Below are positions 1 to 8,323 of a stretch of DNA of 64,000 nt, in pieces. The stretch is taken from assembly GCA_009838845.1 (NCBI GenBank), contig VXRD01000003.1:1-64000 (forward strand). The letters are read 5' to 3'. Source of the DNA: Gemmatimonadota bacterium. Its GTDB lineage: Bacteria; Latescibacterota; UBA2968. The notes below the pieces were generated by a model that was not told the origin of the DNA, did no database searches, and was given only the letters and a program-made list of their open reading frames with translations. Position 1 is the stretch's first letter; the number at the start of each line of letters is the position of its first letter. Position numbers and translations under genes: made by a program.

Positions 1-1
1 A

Positions 2-1588
2 CATACGAGTTCTGTGGCTTCTGTGGCGTTTTCCCCGGATGGCAGCACATTAGCCGGTGGGAGTAGAGACGGGACAATTCGATTGTGGGATGCTGCTACC
101 GGAGGACATAAGGCGATCCTTACAGATCATACATCACGGGTTTATGCTATTGCATTTTCTCCGGATGGTGGCACGCTTGCCAGTGGGAGTAGAGACGGGA
201 CAGTTCGATTGTGGGATGCTGCCACCGGGCAACTCAAGCGGACACTTGAGACGCAGGAGATTTATGTCTATTCCCTGGCGTTTTCTCCGGATGGCGACAT
301 ATTTGTTTGTGGGACTGAAACCGGGGTTGTCCTATTGTGGGATGCTGTTACCTGGCAACGCAAGAAGCTATTTGATGAGCGTACAACGAGGTTTAGTTCC
401 GTGGCGTTCGTAGCTTTTTCCCCAGATGGTGGCACGCTTGCCAGTGGGAGTGATGACGGGGCCGTTCGGTTGTGGGATGTTGTCTCTGGACAACTCAAGC
501 GGACACTTAACCATTGGAGTTCTATCAATTCTGTGGCGTTTTCTCCGGATGGTGGCACGCTTGCCAGTGGAGATTGGGGTAGTACGATTCGAGTGTGGGA
601 TGTTCTTACCGGCCAACTCACAGAGACACTTGGCGACGTGCCTATAGGCGGGAATGAGATACCTTTTCGTTCCGTGGCATTTTCCCCGGATGGCAGCACA
701 TTAGCCAGTGGAAGTAATGACGGCATGGTACAGTTGTGGGATGCCGTTACCTGGCAACACAGGGCGACTCGTAGATGGCCGATGTCGGCGATTAGATCGG
801 TAGCGTTTTCGCCAGATGGAAGTAGGCTTGCCAGTGGAAGCGGAAGTGGCGCAATTCGGTTTCTGGATGTTACCACTGGCCGAGATACGGCGACCCCTAT
901 ATGGTTTCCGTCAGGGGTTAATTCGGTGGCGTTTTCCCCGGATGGTAGCACGGTTGCCGGTGGGCATGAAGACGGGACAGTACAGTTGTGGGATGTTGTC
1001 ACCGGACAATTCAAAAAGACTCTTACAGGGCATGAGGACGATGTCAATGCTGTGGCGTTTTCACCAGATGGTGGCCTGCTTGCCAGTGGAAGTGATGACC
1101 TGATGATTCGGTTGTGGGATGTTGTCACCGGTGAGAACAAAAAGGTCCTTCAACATGTTACTTCTGTTCGTGCCGTAGCGTTTTCCCCGGATGGTAACAC
1201 TCTTGCTGTTGGAGGTAATGAAGTAAAGATTCGGTTGTGGGATGTTGTCACTGGTCAACTTATAACAACTCTTGAGGGACATAGCGGTGGTATCAGTTCC
1301 CTGATGTTTTCCCCAGATGGTAGCACGCTTGCCAGTGGAAGTTGGGACCATACAGTTCTGCTGTGGAATATGTTACTGTACATTACACCTCAACCCTCTG
1401 TTCTCGATTTTGATGGCGATAGTGCTGTTGGTTTTGCCGATTTTTTGCTTTTTGTGTCACAGTTCGGGGTCAGTGAGGATGACGAGGGATATGAAGCGCA
1501 GTTTGATCTGGATGGGGATGGGACAATTGGATTCGGAGATTTTCTGATTTTTGCTAATGCTTTTGGCAAAGCCGTATCATCAAATTGA
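2..1588 (+). CDS. WD40 beta-propeller protein with C-terminal dockerin-like module, 5' partial
   Basis: The frame is open to the first base of the window, so the true start lies upstream. The visible part has about 11 WD40 repeats of roughly 42 residues, each with a FSPDG core and an RLWD-type end; the known role of such repeats is a protein-binding propeller. The last 65 residues hold two EF-hand-like motifs (DFDGD..VGFADFLLF and DLDGDGTIGFGDFLIF) separated by a short linker. They resemble dockerin-type calcium-binding modules, and the same module occurs at the N terminus of the YWTD protein at 16894-18102. An extracellular or surface location is inferred, since no N terminus is visible. The partner is unknown. 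Confidence 0.85.
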   Translation, partial: HTSSVASVAFSPDGSTLAGGSRDGTIRLWDAATGGHKAILTDHTSRVYAIAFSPDGGTLASGSRDGTVRLWDAATGQLKRTLETQEIYVYSLAFSPDGDIFVCGTETGVVLLWDAVTWQRKKLFDERTTRFSSVAFVAFSPDGGTLASGSDDGAVRLWDVVSGQLKRTLNHWSSINSVAFSPDGGTLASGDWGSTIRVWDVLTGQLTETLGDVPIGGNEIPFRSVAFSPDGSTLASGSNDGMVQLWDAVTWQHRATRRWPMSAIRSVAFSPDGSRLASGSGSGAIRFLDVTTGRDTATPIWFPSGVNSVAFSPDGSTVAGGHEDGTVQLWDVVTGQFKKTLTGHEDDVNAVAFSPDGGLLASGSDDLMIRLWDVVTGENKKVLQHVTSVRAVAFSPDGNTLAVGGNEVKIRLWDVVTGQLITTLEGHSGGISSLMFSPDGSTLASGSWDHTVLLWNMLLYITPQPSVLDFDGDSAVGFADFLLFVSQFGVSEDDEGYEAQFDLDGDGTIGFGDFLIFANAFGKAVSSN

Positions 1589-1678
1589 CAATGTTAAAAG
1601 ATATATTGGCTAATTGCGAACGGCCTGAAAATGGATCTACTCGTAACTGGTATGAATAAAGATTGAGGGGGTACTTTT

Positions 1679-2722
1679 ATGAGAATAGTGTATAAGGAGA
1701 ATATCTTGAAACCAATCGTTTTTATCATCGCAGCCCTTTTGTTCAACGCGATAGTCCCCACCCTCGCACACGCAGCCATACTCTTGCATGGGTCACGTGT
1801 CAATGCCAATACGCTTGTTCGAGACGCTTATGTACATGTCACCTATGGCGACCGCAGTGGTGAGCAGAAAGTCGTGAAGGGATGGATTGATACGATTGGT
1901 GACAGCACGTTCACCATTCGCAGCGGAGGCACTAAAAACAGAACGGTCATCGCCTACGACAGCGTTATTGCCGTGATTATGAGCGATGAATCAACCGTCC
2001 CCGTAAAGCAGATGAATGACGTGAATCGGTTTCTTCAACAAAGCCCTGTTGTTGCATACTTACAGGGGTCACGTGTCAATGCCAATACGCTTGTTCGAGA
2101 TGCTTATGTGCAAGTTACCTATAGCGACCGCAGTGGTAAGCAGAAAGTTGTGAAGGGATGGGTTGGTGTGATTGACGACAGCACGTTTACTATTGGTAGC
2201 AGAGACATTAGAAATAGAACGGTTATCGCCTACGACAACGTCATAAGCCTTGTCACAGTCATTGCAAAACCTACTCCCATTGTAACACCTGCTTCAGGTA
2301 TCACACACCTCATAGGGATGATGGACCCCAGCGGTCGGATCACCATAAAGGCGGCTGGTGGGTTTGTGGTAGGCATCCCTTTAGCACGCCTGGGTTTGGA
2401 TACAGGATCCAGTTATAGCAAGAAGTTAATAGGTTTTATGGCTGGCTATACACTCGGCGTGGCGGTCGGTGTGAGCATGTTGGATCCTTATGATCAGTTT
2501 ACGAGTTCGTTTGTAGGCTCTTTTATAGGAGCCAGCGCAGGTATGGGACTGATCCCTGTTGATGTTGGTTTAGCGGCAATGGCTGTTGTAATTTTTCCAA
2601 TTACAGGTGCGGTAATCGGCTCTGAGTTGTCGCGCAGACCGCCCGAAGCGAGCTATTTTTCTGTGGGTCTCGCGCCCGACCGTGACGGAAATTTATCAGC
2701 GGTTGCTACGTTGCGGTTTTAA
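1679..2722 (+). CDS. exported protein with two tandem small beta-domains and a glycine-zipper C terminus
   Basis: No named family is recognised. It has a signal peptide ending PTLAHA, then two copies of a domain of about 75 residues beginning GSRVNANTLVRDAYV, with a KGW(I/V) core and a VIAYD(S/N)VI strand. These look like SH3/LSm-like barrels by strand pattern (inference). Residues from about 210 on are Gly/Ala-rich hydrophobic segments of glycine-zipper type. The end, SVGLAPDRDGNLSAVATLRF, finishes in Phe like an outer-membrane strand. It is a paralogue of the genes at 6619 and 8324. The ATG at 1679 follows GAGGGGG. A TTG at 1706 with a better AAGGAG site would start directly at the signal peptide, giving 338 residues. 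Confidence 0.75.
   Translation: MRIVYKENILKPIVFIIAALLFNAIVPTLAHAAILLHGSRVNANTLVRDAYVHVTYGDRSGEQKVVKGWIDTIGDSTFTIRSGGTKNRTVIAYDSVIAVIMSDESTVPVKQMNDVNRFLQQSPVVAYLQGSRVNANTLVRDAYVQVTYSDRSGKQKVVKGWVGVIDDSTFTIGSRDIRNRTVIAYDNVISLVTVIAKPTPIVTPASGITHLIGMMDPSGRITIKAAGGFVVGIPLARLGLDTGSSYSKKLIGFMAGYTLGVAVGVSMLDPYDQFTSSFVGSFIGASAGMGLIPVDVGLAAMAVVIFPITGAVIGSELSRRPPEASYFSVGLAPDRDGNLSAVATLRF
1879..2032 (+). repeat. 154-bp coding block nearly identical to 8521-8674
   Basis: This block aligns without gaps to 8521-8674 with 8 differences, about 95 percent identity by hand count. It encodes the second half of the repeated beta-domain and the helix that follows (QMNDVNRF). The flanking parts of the two genes are far more divergent, which suggests recent duplication or gene conversion limited to this block. 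Confidence 0.85.
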
Positions 2723-2773
2723 ATGGCTCCCAAAATCTGCTCAGACAGATGAGGTGGTTTAAGAATAAATCCA

Positions 2774-2846
2774 CAAAAAAAGCGACCATTGAGTCGCCCA
2801 AAATAATATCTCCATATCTCGCACTTTATCCGCGATGATCAATTCC
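2774..2846 (-). pseudogene. remnant of a DUF4160/DUF2442 module with an orphan terminator
   Basis: Read on the minus strand there is a hairpin GCGAC...GTCGC followed by seven T (2775-2797), the same arrangement as the terminator behind the intact DUF2442 gene at 7714-7739. The matching flank TATCTCGCACTTTA follows. The sequence then jumps to a 15-base match (2832-2846) with the interior of the DUF2442 gene (7967-7981), in the frame encoding ELIIAD. Most of the gene is missing, so this is read as a deleted copy. No intact gene on the minus strand would use this terminator. Confidence 0.6.
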
Positions 2847-2888
2847 TCCCGTTATTTCTACCTGAAGGTGAACACACAGGAGACCCCC

Positions 2889-4643
2889 GTGAAAAGTTTT
2901 CTCAAAAGCACCGTTCTATTCGCGCTATTTGGCCTGATGGCCTGTGGAGGAAACAGCAAAGATACACTGGGACCAGGGGATTTGGACGAGATAACAGCGG
3001 GCACAATGGGTATTTGCTACAGAACCCCACAGGTGCGCGATGCCATCCTGGCTATGCTATCCGACATCGATAATTGTGCCCTGGTCACAGAGACGCATTT
3101 ATCCTCAATCACGCGTCTGGATCTGAATGACCAGGGAATCACCGATTTGCGGAGAGCCGACTTCTATGGCCTGGACAACTTGCCAGGGCTATCTCTTTCC
3201 TTTAATTCTTTAAGCACTCTAAAAGAAGGCGTGTTCGCCGGTTTATCCAGTTTGAAAAGTTTAGATCTTAGCTTCAATAGTCTGCACACCCTACCAGCCG
3301 GTGTGTTTTCTGGCCTGGATAGCTTGCGATGGTTAGGTCTTGACTACAACTCTTTAAGCACCTTGCCAGCCAGTGTGTTTTCTGGCCTGGATAGCTTGCG
3401 AGTTCTCAGACTTGGCAGCAATGATCTAAACACGCTACCAGAAGGCGTGTTCTCGGGCCTGTCCAAACTGGGGGAACTGGAGTTGCAAAACAACGCTCTG
3501 AATACCCTACCAACTGGTGTGTTTTTGGGCCTGGATAGCTTACGAGTTCTCAATCTGGAAAATAATGCTCTAAACACATTATCAGAGGGCGTGTTCTCAC
3601 ATCTGGACAACTTGCAAAAGATAGACCTTAGTTTCAAGGACCTGCAAACACTACCCCAAAATGTGTTCTCAGATATGCCGACCAATTTGCAAACATTAAG
3701 GCTGCACACGACCGGTCTCCACACGCTACCAGAGGGTGTGTTCTCCAGCTTGAATAACTTGCAATTCTTATCTCTTTATTCTAACGGTTTAAACACACTG
3801 CCAGAGGGCGTGTTCACCGGTTTATCCAGCTTGAAAAGCCTATCTTTTTCCAGCACTTTTTTGCAAACCCTGCCAGAGGGCGTGTTCTCACATCTGGACA
3901 ACTTGAAATACCTATCTCTTCATTCTCACGATCTGTTGAGTACCCTGCCAGAGGGCATATTCTCAGACCTGGACAACTTGCAAAGGATAGACCTTTTTTT
4001 CAACGATCAGCTAAGTACACTACCAGAGGGCTTGTTTGCCGGCTTATCCAACTTGCAGGATCTAAATATTACTTCTAATGATCTGCTCAGCACACTACCA
4101 GAGGGCTTGTTTGCCGACTTATCCAACTTGCAATGGCTAAATCTTTCTGGTAATGATCTGCTGAGTACACTGCCAGAGGATATATTTTGGGACCTGTCCA
4201 GCTTGCGAACGCTACAACTTTACGACAATAATCTAAGCAGGCTACCCGAAGGGATATTCTCTGGCTTGTCCAGGCTGAAGTTACTATGGCTTCATTGGAA
4301 CCCCGGAGCTCCCTTTACTCTGACAATAGAGTTGGAACGCACAGACAATATGGACAATAATGCACAGGGACCCGCTACCATTGTAGTCAAAGTTGCCGAG
4401 GGGGCACCGTTCGATATGACCGTCAGTCTGTCGGCACAGGGCGGCACCTTGTCGGCCAATACAGCTACGATTGTAGCGGGTGAGATTAAAAGCGAACCTG
4501 TTATGGTACCGCCAGGTGAGGGTAATTCGGTCACAGTGCGTCTGGGTCCAGCACCTGCACTGCCACAATTTTTGAACCACGCTGGTATCCAGACCGCCGT
4601 GGGAGATTCGCTCATTCTATTTGGACAAGCGGCATCGAGATAG
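2889..4643 (+). CDS. leucine-rich-repeat lipoprotein with C-terminal Ig-like domain
   Basis: The protein is 584 residues from a GTG at 2889, preceded by CAGGAG. This start gives a lipoprotein signal MKSFLKSTVLFALFGLMACGG with lipobox LMAC; the longer frame from 2835 adds an unlikely extension. After a linker with two cysteines come about 16 leucine-rich repeats of 24-25 residues with the pattern LxxLxLxxNxLxTLPEGVFSGL. The last 110 residues form a beta-rich Ig-like segment (VSLSAQGGTLS). The role is probably binding of proteins or glycans at the cell surface, inferred from the fold. It sits among exported proteins and overlaps the edge of a degraded DUF2442 module. Confidence 0.85.
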   Translation: MKSFLKSTVLFALFGLMACGGNSKDTLGPGDLDEITAGTMGICYRTPQVRDAILAMLSDIDNCALVTETHLSSITRLDLNDQGITDLRRADFYGLDNLPGLSLSFNSLSTLKEGVFAGLSSLKSLDLSFNSLHTLPAGVFSGLDSLRWLGLDYNSLSTLPASVFSGLDSLRVLRLGSNDLNTLPEGVFSGLSKLGELELQNNALNTLPTGVFLGLDSLRVLNLENNALNTLSEGVFSHLDNLQKIDLSFKDLQTLPQNVFSDMPTNLQTLRLHTTGLHTLPEGVFSSLNNLQFLSLYSNGLNTLPEGVFTGLSSLKSLSFSSTFLQTLPEGVFSHLDNLKYLSLHSHDLLSTLPEGIFSDLDNLQRIDLFFNDQLSTLPEGLFAGLSNLQDLNITSNDLLSTLPEGLFADLSNLQWLNLSGNDLLSTLPEDIFWDLSSLRTLQLYDNNLSRLPEGIFSGLSRLKLLWLHWNPGAPFTLTIELERTDNMDNNAQGPATIVVKVAEGAPFDMTVSLSAQGGTLSANTATIVAGEIKSEPVMVPPGEGNSVTVRLGPAPALPQFLNHAGIQTAVGDSLILFGQAASR

Positions 4644-4677
4644 CGGTGGTGTTTACGTATTTCAACAGGAGGAATTT

Positions 4678-5478
4678 ATGGCGCGAATAGCGGCAATCGT
4701 TCTGGTCCTGGGCCTGTGTATGCCAGAGACCTTATTGGCCTGGGTGACCTTTGAAGCCGATGAAATTGATAGCAGCACGGTTAAACCTGGTGCCTATGTC
4801 GAGATTATCTATGGGAGGGGGGAGCGAGACCCGGTGTCAGAGGAGTGGGAGAGACTGGATACGGCAAGGGGATATATTCAAGCTATTGATACAGAGACTC
4901 TGACTATTGGCGAACGATTTTGGAAGAAGGTAATTGCATTAGAGCATATTCAAAAGCTGATCATTGCAACGTCTGCTCAGGAGGAAAAAAGAAAGTCATC
5001 CTTCGAACTCGGGGCAGACCTTCTATCCGTCGAATTCCAGACTGGTCAGTACGCTTCCACGACACTTATCAATATGGGAGGTGGTCTGGTAAGAACATCT
5101 CCGTCCATCTATATGTCCAGTTTCTTTTTTAACAAATTGGCTTTTGACCTGGGACTGGGGCTTACCTCCTGGTCCTATGACGGGGGGAACAATACCTCAT
5201 GGATGACGCGCAGTGGATTCACTTACTTTCCTCAAGGAGCAGCTTCGAACTCTGTTTACGTCAGGTCTGTCTTGGCGACATTGAGTACGGATAATTCCAG
5301 CACTCAATTTGGTGCGGGAGGAGGTCTTGGATATCGCCACGTTTTCCAGAACAGGATGGCTGTGAGGTTGGAGACATCGTATATACGATGGTTCAGGGCA
5401 AAAGAGAACCATATCGCGGTTCGTTTGAGCTTTGGTGTTGTTCTCGGAAGCAAGGGTGCTTTCCCGGAGCCTGAATGA
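4678..5478 (+). CDS. exported protein: one small beta-domain followed by a predicted outer-membrane barrel
   Basis: The protein is 266 residues, from an ATG preceded by a strong AGGAGG at 4667-4672. It has a signal peptide MARIAAIVLVLGLCMPETLLA. Residues 25-95 (KPGAYVEIIYG, ARGYIQAID, VIALEHIQKLIIA) follow the same strand order as the domain in the genes at 1679, 6619 and 8324, so they are probably distant relatives. The rest alternates polar and hydrophobic residues with many aromatic and Gly residues, as in a small outer-membrane barrel. A decayed copy of its signal-peptide DNA lies before the gene at 6619. The function is unknown. Confidence 0.7.
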   Translation: MARIAAIVLVLGLCMPETLLAWVTFEADEIDSSTVKPGAYVEIIYGRGERDPVSEEWERLDTARGYIQAIDTETLTIGERFWKKVIALEHIQKLIIATSAQEEKRKSSFELGADLLSVEFQTGQYASTTLINMGGGLVRTSPSIYMSSFFFNKLAFDLGLGLTSWSYDGGNNTSWMTRSGFTYFPQGAASNSVYVRSVLATLSTDNSSTQFGAGGGLGYRHVFQNRMAVRLETSYIRWFRAKENHIAVRLSFGVVLGSKGAFPEPE

Positions 5479-5558
5479 GACAACGAGGGACATATCGTCT
5501 TATCGATAGCGTTTCATTCTCGATTTTTTAAAAGGCCAATCGCGAAAGGTGAATGATT

Positions 5559-6527
5559 ATGAGACGATATACGCTAATTGGGTTATGCACGCTGATTGGG
5601 TTGATGTCAGATGAGGGATTTGCCCAGGAGTATGTCAGGAGAACGGGGTTCATTTTTCTGCAGTTTCCCACCAGTGCTCGCACGATGGCTTTGGGTGAGG
5701 CGGGCGTAGGGTTGATCGGAAGCGGGCAGGCTATTCTGTACAATCCAGCAGGACTGGCTTTTATGGAAGGGCGGGAAGCGTATTTTACGTATGTAGATTG
5801 GATTTTTAGTACCAAGCACTATGTGGCTGGCGTTTCAGCAAATGTGCCGCGTATAGGGACATTTGGGTTGTCTGTTGTGAATCACGATATCGGTCCTGTC
5901 AGATTTGAGAATACCACGCAAGAAACCAGCAAGTATGCCATTTCAGTGGCTTATGGGGGCATGATTACCGACCGGATTGCGGTGGGGACCACCCTCAAGC
6001 TGATCCATGAGAGTTATTCCTGGGAGGATCACAAGCAAAATGTCTTTGCCGTTGATTTGGGCACGTATTTTGCCACGGGATTGCGGAATACGGTGATCGC
6101 GATGGGTGTGGAGAACTTGAGCACGAGCGGGTTAGGCGAGCCAGAGCAAGGGGGACTCCCAAAAAATATGCGGATGGGAGTGCTCATTGATGTGGTTGCT
6201 CTGACGGATGTTGGTCCCTTGCCTCATAATCTGGACCTGGTCGTGGATGTGAATAATCCAAATGATTCTGAGGATGGTTTCTACACAGATATAGGTATCG
6301 AATATACATATATGTACCAGACCGCTATAGGCGATATGTTGGGATTTTCACTACGAGCAGGACATCAAAAAAGGCCCCGAAGCCTAATAGATCCCAACAC
6401 TCTGGGTATTGGCGTGCTGTTTAAGACCCATGGTATAGGCTTAAAGGTGGATTACACAAGCAAGTCCTTTGGCGCCCTTTTCGATGATGAACGGGTGCAT
6501 ATTCTCAGCGTTGCTTTCAATTTTTAG
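5559..6527 (+). CDS. PorV/PorQ-like outer-membrane protein
   Basis: The protein is 322 residues with a signal peptide ending GFAQ. It then has the typical start of this FadL-like barrel family: FLQFPTSARTMALGEAGVG, and LYNPAGLAF shortly after. In Bacteroidetes, PorV acts in type IX secretion as a shuttle for cargo; whether this homologue does so here is not known, because no other secretion gene is nearby. It ends LSVAFNF, an aromatic-terminated last strand. ATG 5559 is chosen over 5553 because the AAAGGT site at 5545-5550 then has normal spacing. Confidence 0.75.
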   Translation: MRRYTLIGLCTLIGLMSDEGFAQEYVRRTGFIFLQFPTSARTMALGEAGVGLIGSGQAILYNPAGLAFMEGREAYFTYVDWIFSTKHYVAGVSANVPRIGTFGLSVVNHDIGPVRFENTTQETSKYAISVAYGGMITDRIAVGTTLKLIHESYSWEDHKQNVFAVDLGTYFATGLRNTVIAMGVENLSTSGLGEPEQGGLPKNMRMGVLIDVVALTDVGPLPHNLDLVVDVNNPNDSEDGFYTDIGIEYTYMYQTAIGDMLGFSLRAGHQKRPRSLIDPNTLGIGVLFKTHGIGLKVDYTSKSFGALFDDERVHILSVAFNF

Positions 6528-6554
6528 AGTGCGGTTCACTGATTCGGTCAGGAG

Positions 6555-6600
6555 ATGGATAGCCACAGTCGTTTTGATTCTGGGCAGGTGTATGCCAAAA
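6555..6600 (+). pseudogene. decayed duplicate of the 4678 gene's ribosome site and signal-peptide DNA
   Basis: The stretch from CAGGAG to GTGTATGCCA matches 4666-4721 at most positions: TAGC, TCGTT, CTGGG and GTGTATGCCA are shared, with small deletions that break the frame. It lies directly upstream of the gene at 6619 and is no longer a start for it. It points to a past tandem duplication of the exported-protein genes, with the new gene placed behind the old signal sequence. Confidence 0.5.
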
Positions 6601-6618
6601 ATTCTGAAGGATAAATTT

Positions 6619-7692
6619 ATGAAAAAATTAACCGTAGTCTTTGTTATTACAAATCTCCTGCTCAACGCGATGGCTCCCACGCTCGCGCACGCAGCCACAT
6701 ATCTGCAAGGCACACAGGTCAATGCCAATACGTTGGTCCAAGATGCCTACGTTGCAGTCACATATTACGATAGCAAAGGCAAACAGAAATTGGATAAGGG
6801 GTGGATTGATGCGGTTGATGAAACTTCGTTTACAATTCGCAGTGGACACTGGACCAAGAAAAACATTGCATACGCCAAAGTGCTGTCCGTGATTATGAGC
6901 GAAGAATCAACCACGCTAAAGCAGATGAATGAGGTGAATCGGTTTATTGGAGAGAGAAAAAAAGAGGAAGAGTTGAAGGCCATCACGATCATGTCACGCG
7001 GGCAGATTGATCCTGCAAAGATTACGAAGAGATGGTATGCCCATGTCATCTACATTAGAAAAAAGATAAAAAAAACAGCAACTGGAAAGATTATCCATAA
7101 GGACTCAGACCGTATTGTAATCCAAAATAGGGAGGAGTTCTGGAAAAGCTGGAAAATAGCATACAGCGAGATTGATAGACTCGCTATTGCGAAACATCAA
7201 CGAGATATTGAAGGATGGATGGTTATGCAATTGCTCCATGAGGGAAATGCCAAAGTGCGTGCCCGCGTTCCTTCAATTCAAAAGCAATGGATGATTGGCA
7301 AGGTTGAAAAAATGACGCAAGACACACTCGTTGTCCGTGGAGAACTTGCACTTTATGGACGTAAGGTGCCTCTTTCTTCAATTTCCGATTTTGAAGTGAA
7401 CATTGGACAGCATAGAAACACGGGGAAAGGCTCTATATTCGGTTTGGCTCTCGGTCTTGCTATCCTTGCTCCAGTTGCGATAGCAGACGCGAGAGATGAG
7501 GACGAATGGCAAAGATTTGCCACAATCGTGACCGCGACGTTTATATCTCTACCTATTTGGGTTCTCTCCACTATCATTGGTGCTACAATAAAATCCGACA
7601 AATGGATCGAGGTGTCGCCCCAGAGTCTCAACCTGAGCCTCACACCTACATCCACAAAAGGGCTTCGCGCCGCACTCACGTTTAATTTTTAA
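6619..7692 (+). CDS. exported protein with three diverged small beta-domains
   Basis: The protein is 357 residues from ATG 6619, which follows GAAGGA and gives the signal peptide MKKLTVVFVITNLLLNAMAP ending LAHA. Domain 1 (residues 27-105) is close to that of the genes at 1679 and 8324 (NANTLVQDAYVAVTYYDSKG). Two more diverged copies follow, one around KITKRWYAHVIYI to IAYSEIDRLAI and one around WMIGKVEKMTQDTLVV to VPLSSISDFEV. A hydrophobic Gly/Ala segment (residues 275-335) and a last strand ALTFNF end the protein. No enzyme motif is visible. The family function is unknown; a periplasmic or outer-membrane scaffold is a guess. Confidence 0.75.
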   Translation: MKKLTVVFVITNLLLNAMAPTLAHAATYLQGTQVNANTLVQDAYVAVTYYDSKGKQKLDKGWIDAVDETSFTIRSGHWTKKNIAYAKVLSVIMSEESTTLKQMNEVNRFIGERKKEEELKAITIMSRGQIDPAKITKRWYAHVIYIRKKIKKTATGKIIHKDSDRIVIQNREEFWKSWKIAYSEIDRLAIAKHQRDIEGWMVMQLLHEGNAKVRARVPSIQKQWMIGKVEKMTQDTLVVRGELALYGRKVPLSSISDFEVNIGQHRNTGKGSIFGLALGLAILAPVAIADARDEDEWQRFATIVTATFISLPIWVLSTIIGATIKSDKWIEVSPQSLNLSLTPTSTKGLRAALTFNF

Positions 7693-7713
7693 TTGAGGTT
7701 GGCGAAAAATAAA

Positions 7714-7739
7714 TAAAAAAAGCGACTCTGATAGTCGCC
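7714..7739 (-). terminator. rho-independent terminator after the DUF4160/DUF2442 pair
   Basis: On the minus strand GCGACT, a 5-base loop and AGTCGC are followed by seven T. It lies about 30 bases beyond the DUF2442 stop codon, so it should end that transcript. Confidence 0.75.
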
Positions 7740-7767
7740 TAAGAATAATGCCTTCGTATCTCGCACT

Positions 7768-8034
7768 TTACACACGCTGTTTGGCGGGTCGTGCGGGTGC
7801 GCCCATCAACATGCCTTCTGCACTGATGTCTTCGTCAATATCCGGCCAGTGAACACCCTGACCATCGCCGATAAATTCATAGTTTTCACGCTGAGCAGGC
7901 GTTGCGTCTGCAAGTCGCCAGGACCAGACGAGCGGTACACTGATTGTCCGACCATCCACCAAATCAGCGATGATCAATTCCCCAGTGATCCTGATGGCTT
8001 TGATGCGAGGTTCAGTATTATTCGCAGTGTTCAC
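7768..8034 (-). CDS. DUF2442-domain protein
   Basis: The protein is 88 residues. The pattern IKAIRITGELIIADLVDGRT, then SVPLVWSWRLADATPAQR and a GQGVHWPDIDEDIS motif is that of DUF2442. Members usually sit beside a DUF4160 gene, as here, and the pair is thought to be a toxin-antitoxin-like module; the biochemical role is not established. The start is a GTG with GGAGG seven bases upstream, inside the last codons of the DUF4160 gene (17-base overlap), so translation is probably coupled. A deleted copy of this gene's DNA is found at 2774-2846. Confidence 0.85.
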   Translation of the reverse strand: MNTANNTEPRIKAIRITGELIIADLVDGRTISVPLVWSWRLADATPAQRENYEFIGDGQGVHWPDIDEDISAEGMLMGAPARPAKQRV

Positions 8035-8254
8035 GCCATGCCTCCAAAATTATCACGTAGTTCGATTGGATTAACCGCCGAATCTCACTCAATTCATGAG
8101 GAGAGAACCCGTAATTTTTGCATAATGCAATGGGTTCGAGCCAATATTTGCATGTTCTTCTGTCTCGTCTCACATGCACATGCCGAGGTTCATGACAGTC
8201 AAAACTATAAAAGAAAAATCGATATGGCCCCTGTATGTTGCTGACCCTTGGCAT
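8018..8254 (-). CDS. DUF4160-domain protein
   Basis: The protein is 78 residues. The opening MPRVSNIQGPYRFFFYS and the HEPRHVHVRRDRR motif are characteristic of DUF4160, a small family seen next to DUF2442 in presumed toxin-antitoxin modules. The start has GGAGG upstream. It is the first gene of a two-gene minus-strand operon between two + strand exported-protein genes, which is typical of an inserted accessory module. Which of the two proteins would be the toxin cannot be told from sequence alone. Confidence 0.85.
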   Translation of the reverse strand: MPRVSNIQGPYRFFFYSFDCHEPRHVHVRRDRRTCKYWLEPIALCKNYGFSPHELSEIRRLIQSNYVIILEAWREHCE

Positions 8255-8323
8255 TATGCCCTCCAGCTTGAATTAGATTACTCAATATTCAAGGTTATAT
8301 CAACAAAAAAATAGGAGAATCTC

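Noticed and set aside
268-1140. 290-residue minus-strand frame opposite the WD40 gene
   Set aside because: It is a repeat-driven shadow: the WD40 DNA repeats give an open frame on the other strand with no coding features of its own.
3344-3724. Minus-strand frame opposite the LRR gene
   Set aside because: It reflects the repeat pattern of the LRR gene and has no ribosome site.
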